Shown here in pieces: positions 33,627 to 35,961 of a stretch of DNA of 35,961 nucleotides. The stretch lies in assembly GCF_023168145.1 (NCBI RefSeq), contig NZ_BQYK01000002.1:238425-274385 (forward strand), given 5' to 3'. Source of the DNA: Sporosarcina sp. NCCP-2222 (GTDB lineage: Bacteria > Bacillota > Bacilli > Bacillales_A > Planococcaceae). A program made the position numbers and the translations under genes. The notes under the pieces are model-generated. The model was not told the DNA's origin. It saw only the letters and a list, made by a program, of their open reading frames with translations, and did no database searches. Within the stretch, counting starts at the first letter, position 1. The number at the start of each line of letters is the position of its first letter.

Positions 33627-34514
33627 ATGATCATGGCAGAAACTGTTGTCTATCGGCAAGCCGGAGAGTGTTCCATTGAGGGTGTGCTCCATCGCTCGCC
33701 TGCGAAGCAGGCGCCTTTGCTTGTTTTCATCCACGGAGGCGGACTGGTGTGGGGAACGAAGGACGATTTACATAAAGAACAAATAAAACGTTACACCGAA
33801 GCGGGATTCCACGTGTTTTCCGTCGATTACCGCCTGGCACCGGAAACTAAGCTTCCCGGAATTCGAGAAGATATCGAAAGTTTGATCGTTTGGTTAAAAA
33901 CAGAGGCTTCTTCTATGCTCGACTTTGATCCAAACCGCGTGGCTGTAGTCGGCAATTCCGCCGGCGGTTATTTAGCTTTGCTGTCCGGCACGTTTGAAGT
34001 GAAGCCGGATGCCATAGTGTCTTTCTACGGCTATGGACAGGTGACCGGAGATTGGTATAAGGAACCGAGTGTTCACTTTACAGCGATGCCTACTGTTCCT
34101 GAAATGCTTGCAAACCAGCTGGTGCAACCCTCGCCGATCTCTGCGGCCCCGATTCAAACAAGATACGCCATTTACTTGTATTGCCGTCAGACAGGCTCTT
34201 GGCTTGATTGGGTGGCAGGGAAAGATCTTGCTAAGGACGAAGTGGCCTTGAAAAATTTTGCTCCTGTCGAGCTTGCAGATGCTGCATACCCAGCCACCTT
34301 GCTGATTCACGGAGATGCAGACAAGGATGTTCCCTACTCGGAATCAGTCGGGATGAAAGCGAAACTGGATGCCCTGGGAGTCTGCAATGAACTGCTGACG
34401 ATCCGACAAGGACAGCATAATTTTGATGCGAACATGGAGGATCCGGAGGCGATATACGCTGTGGAACAAACGATACGATTCCTGAAAGACCGTTTTGAAA
34501 TTGAAGAATCATGA
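33627..34514 (+). CDS. Alpha/beta hydrolase (HSL/acetyl-esterase type) beside allD
   Basis: This 295-residue protein has the oxyanion motif HGGG (36-39), the nucleophile S111 in GNSAGG, a likely acid D234 in GDADKDVP and H264 in GQHNFD. This is the hormone-sensitive-lipase branch of esterases. The ATG follows GAGGAG with a 5-base gap. No signal peptide is visible, so it acts in the cytoplasm. It lies 18 bases before allD on the same strand and is divergent from allF, so it belongs to the purine locus by position. Possible roles are the hydrolysis of an oxamate or oxalurate ester, amide or lactone, or an unrelated scavenging reaction. I do not know of a described role for this family in allantoin breakdown. 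Confidence 0.85.
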   Translation: MIMAETVVYRQAGECSIEGVLHRSPAKQAPLLVFIHGGGLVWGTKDDLHKEQIKRYTEAGFHVFSVDYRLAPETKLPGIREDIESLIVWLKTEASSMLDFDPNRVAVVGNSAGGYLALLSGTFEVKPDAIVSFYGYGQVTGDWYKEPSVHFTAMPTVPEMLANQLVQPSPISAAPIQTRYAIYLYCRQTGSWLDWVAGKDLAKDEVALKNFAPVELADAAYPATLLIHGDADKDVPYSESVGMKAKLDALGVCNELLTIRQGQHNFDANMEDPEAIYAVEQTIRFLKDRFEIEES

Positions 34515-34532
34515 CAAAGGGGAGTGCTTGAA

Positions 34533-35582
34533 ATGAGAGTGAGCTTTGACGAGCTAAAAATGCTAATCGCACGGAAATTGACGAATGCAGGTCTGCAGCC
34601 AGCACATGCAGAAACGGTTGCCGATGTACTGGCACATGCAGATGCCCGGGGAATTCATTCACACGGCGCGATGCGGGTGGAGTATTATGCAGAGCGTATT
34701 GCAAAAGGCGGTACGACGATTGAACCGGATTTCAAATTCACAAAGACCGGAACGGGAACTGCTATACTGGATGCCGATAACGGAGCCGGGCATGTGGCGG
34801 CGAAAGAAGCTATGGAACACGCCATTCAAATGGCACGCGAAAACGGTACAGCCATCGTCGGCATACGTAGAATGGGCCACAGCGGCGCCCTGTCTTATTT
34901 TGTCGAACAGGCTGCCGAAGCGGGTATGATCGGCATTTCCATGTGCCAATCGGACCCTATGGTCGTTCCGTTTGGCGGCGCAGAACCGTATTTCGGCACA
35001 AACCCGATCGCTTTCGGCGCACCAGGCAAAGATAACGATAAAATCATTATTGATATGGCGACAAGCATCCAGGCGTGGGGGAAAATCCTGCATGCCCGTT
35101 CAAAACAAGAATCCATTCCAGATACGTGGGCAGTCGACAAGGAAGGGATTCCAACTACGGACCCATTCAAAGTGAACGCCCTTCTGCCAATTGCCGGGCC
35201 TAAAGGGTATGGCCTCATGATGATGATCGACATCTTATCAGGCGTTCTGCTTGGCCTGCCATTTGGCAAGCATGTGTCCTCCATGTACCACGACCTGACC
35301 GCAGGCCGTGAGTTGGGCCAGCTGCATATTGTCATTGATCCCGGTGCTTTCACAAGCACGGACTTATTCCGCGAAAGCATTTCCGGCATGATGAAGGAAT
35401 TGAACGAGGTGAAGCCTGCTCCAGGATTTAATCAAGTGCTGTATCCGGGACAAGACGCCTTGCTGAAAGAGCAAGAGTCCAGGAAGAACGGGATCGACAT
35501 AGTCGATGATATTATCGACTACTTGCGGAGCGATGTCATCCATAACAATCAATATGATCATAAAGATCCGTTTGCGAAGTAA
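34533..35582 (+). CDS. allD: Ureidoglycolate dehydrogenase AllD
   Basis: I choose the ATG at 34533 (GGGGAG 8 bases upstream) over a GTG at 34524. The result is 349 residues, the same as E. coli AllD as I remember it. Conserved stretches are ADARGIHSHGAMRVEYYAER (37-56), RMGHSGALSYF with H116 as the likely catalytic His, and SMCQSDPMVVPFGGAEPYFGTNP. Near the end the AGPKGYGLMMMIDILSGVLLG block contacts the cofactor in this family. It oxidises ureidoglycolate to oxalurate with NAD, giving the substrate of AllFGH. It is followed by a terminator that also serves the convergent allC. Confidence 0.96.
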   Translation: MRVSFDELKMLIARKLTNAGLQPAHAETVADVLAHADARGIHSHGAMRVEYYAERIAKGGTTIEPDFKFTKTGTGTAILDADNGAGHVAAKEAMEHAIQMARENGTAIVGIRRMGHSGALSYFVEQAAEAGMIGISMCQSDPMVVPFGGAEPYFGTNPIAFGAPGKDNDKIIIDMATSIQAWGKILHARSKQESIPDTWAVDKEGIPTTDPFKVNALLPIAGPKGYGLMMMIDILSGVLLGLPFGKHVSSMYHDLTAGRELGQLHIVIDPGAFTSTDLFRESISGMMKELNEVKPAPGFNQVLYPGQDALLKEQESRKNGIDIVDDIIDYLRSDVIHNNQYDHKDPFAK

Positions 35583-35587
35583 AATGA

Positions 35588-35630
35588 CGAATGAGCGCAG
35601 CCAGGTTAGTCCCGGCTGCGCTCATTTTAT
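35588..35630. terminator. Bidirectional terminator between allD and allC
   Basis: ATGAGCGCAGCC (35591-35602) pairs perfectly with GGCTGCGCTCAT (35614-35625), with A/T-rich flanks on both sides. It serves the two convergent genes. Confidence 0.88.
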
Positions 35631-35961
35631 CATTCCAAGATCTGTGCCTGCTTTAACAGGAAAGCCCGCAAGACTTGCGCACCTTCCATCAGCTGCTCCA
35701 TGGAAGTATATTCTGCTGGATTATGGCTGAGCCCATCCTTGGATGGAACGAAAATCATGCCTGTCGGACAAAGCGATGCCATATTCATCGCATCGTGACC
35801 GGCGCCGCTCGGCATCTTCATCCAAGCGATTCCTTGTGCCTCGCAAACTGATTCCAAATCCTCCACTAGCACGTTATCCATTTGAACAGGCGTCTCGCTT
35901 GAGATTTCCTCCATCCAGATATTCAGTCCACGCGCTTCCTTCACCTCGTCTACTGCTCTTT
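35630..35961 (-). CDS. allC: Allantoate amidohydrolase AllC, C-terminal part, cut by window edge
   Basis: The last 110 or so residues are present. The frame stays open to the window end, so the start lies outside. The stretch MPSGAGHDAMNMASLCPTGMIFVPSKDGLSHNPAEYTS holds the metal-binding His of the M20-type amidohydrolase family and the usual closing motif; SHNPAEYT is common to AllC and N-carbamoyl amino acid hydrolases. Next to allD and allFGHK, allantoate is the most likely substrate: allantoate gives ureidoglycine (then ureidoglycolate) plus ammonia and carbon dioxide. It is convergent with allD. Confidence 0.85.
   Translation of the reverse strand, partial: RAVDEVKEARGLNIWMEEISSETPVQMDNVLVEDLESVCEAQGIAWMKMPSGAGHDAMNMASLCPTGMIFVPSKDGLSHNPAEYTSMEQLMEGAQVLRAFLLKQAQILE

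Overview
The window looks like chromosomal DNA of a low-to-mid GC, spore-forming, Gram-positive member of the Bacillales, most likely the Sporosarcina/Lysinibacillus side (Planococcaceae/Caryophanaceae). The evidence is strong AGGAGG ribosome sites, frequent GTG/TTG starts, and orthologues of Bacillus genes: CwlD, HelD, YtbD/YtbE/YtcD and BdbC/BdbD. No phage, transposase, CRISPR, tRNA or rRNA is visible.

Left part (1-8760). A partial cwlD is followed by an operon on the minus strand: a complete ECF-type transporter (membrane S subunit, double ATPase, CbiQ-type T subunit) with a PHP-family phosphoesterase. A MurR/RpiR-type regulator is divergent, with a perfect 20-bp palindrome between them. 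Next come a YceI-family gene under an MhqR-like operator, a single-domain rhodanese and a suppressor-of-fused-like protein. A 0.7-kb gene-free stretch then holds a striking array of about 21 units with a strict 20/21-bp alternating period.

Middle part (8761-23450). A subtilase without a signal peptide lies just behind a cysteine-desulfidase-like gene. An FAD monooxygenase and a MerR regulator share a promoter with a 19-bp spacer. A BlaI-like repressor, a short M56 membrane protease without a penicillin-binding sensor, and the thiol-oxidase pair BdbD/BdbC lie in a row, with two matching BlaI-type operators. HelD, a short-chain dehydrogenase and the YtbD/YtbE/YtcD module with a large operator dyad follow.

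Right part (23449-35961). This is a purine (allantoin) nitrogen locus. AllC (partial) and AllD would turn allantoate into oxalurate. AllF-AllG-AllH (FdrA/YlbE/YlbF) form the oxamate carbamoyltransferase that gives oxamate and carbamoyl phosphate, and AllK (carbamate kinase) would make ATP from the latter. The same strand then carries a membrane histidine kinase with a large extracellular sensor, its OmpR-type response regulator, and an MFS carrier. The promoters of allF and of the MFS gene share an almost identical upstream element at the same distance from a poor -35 and a good -10 box. This suggests one activator, plausibly the embedded two-component system. A small esterase precedes allD. 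The coupling of oxalurate breakdown to an extracellular sensor and a dedicated carrier is the most attractive candidate for an undescribed system here.
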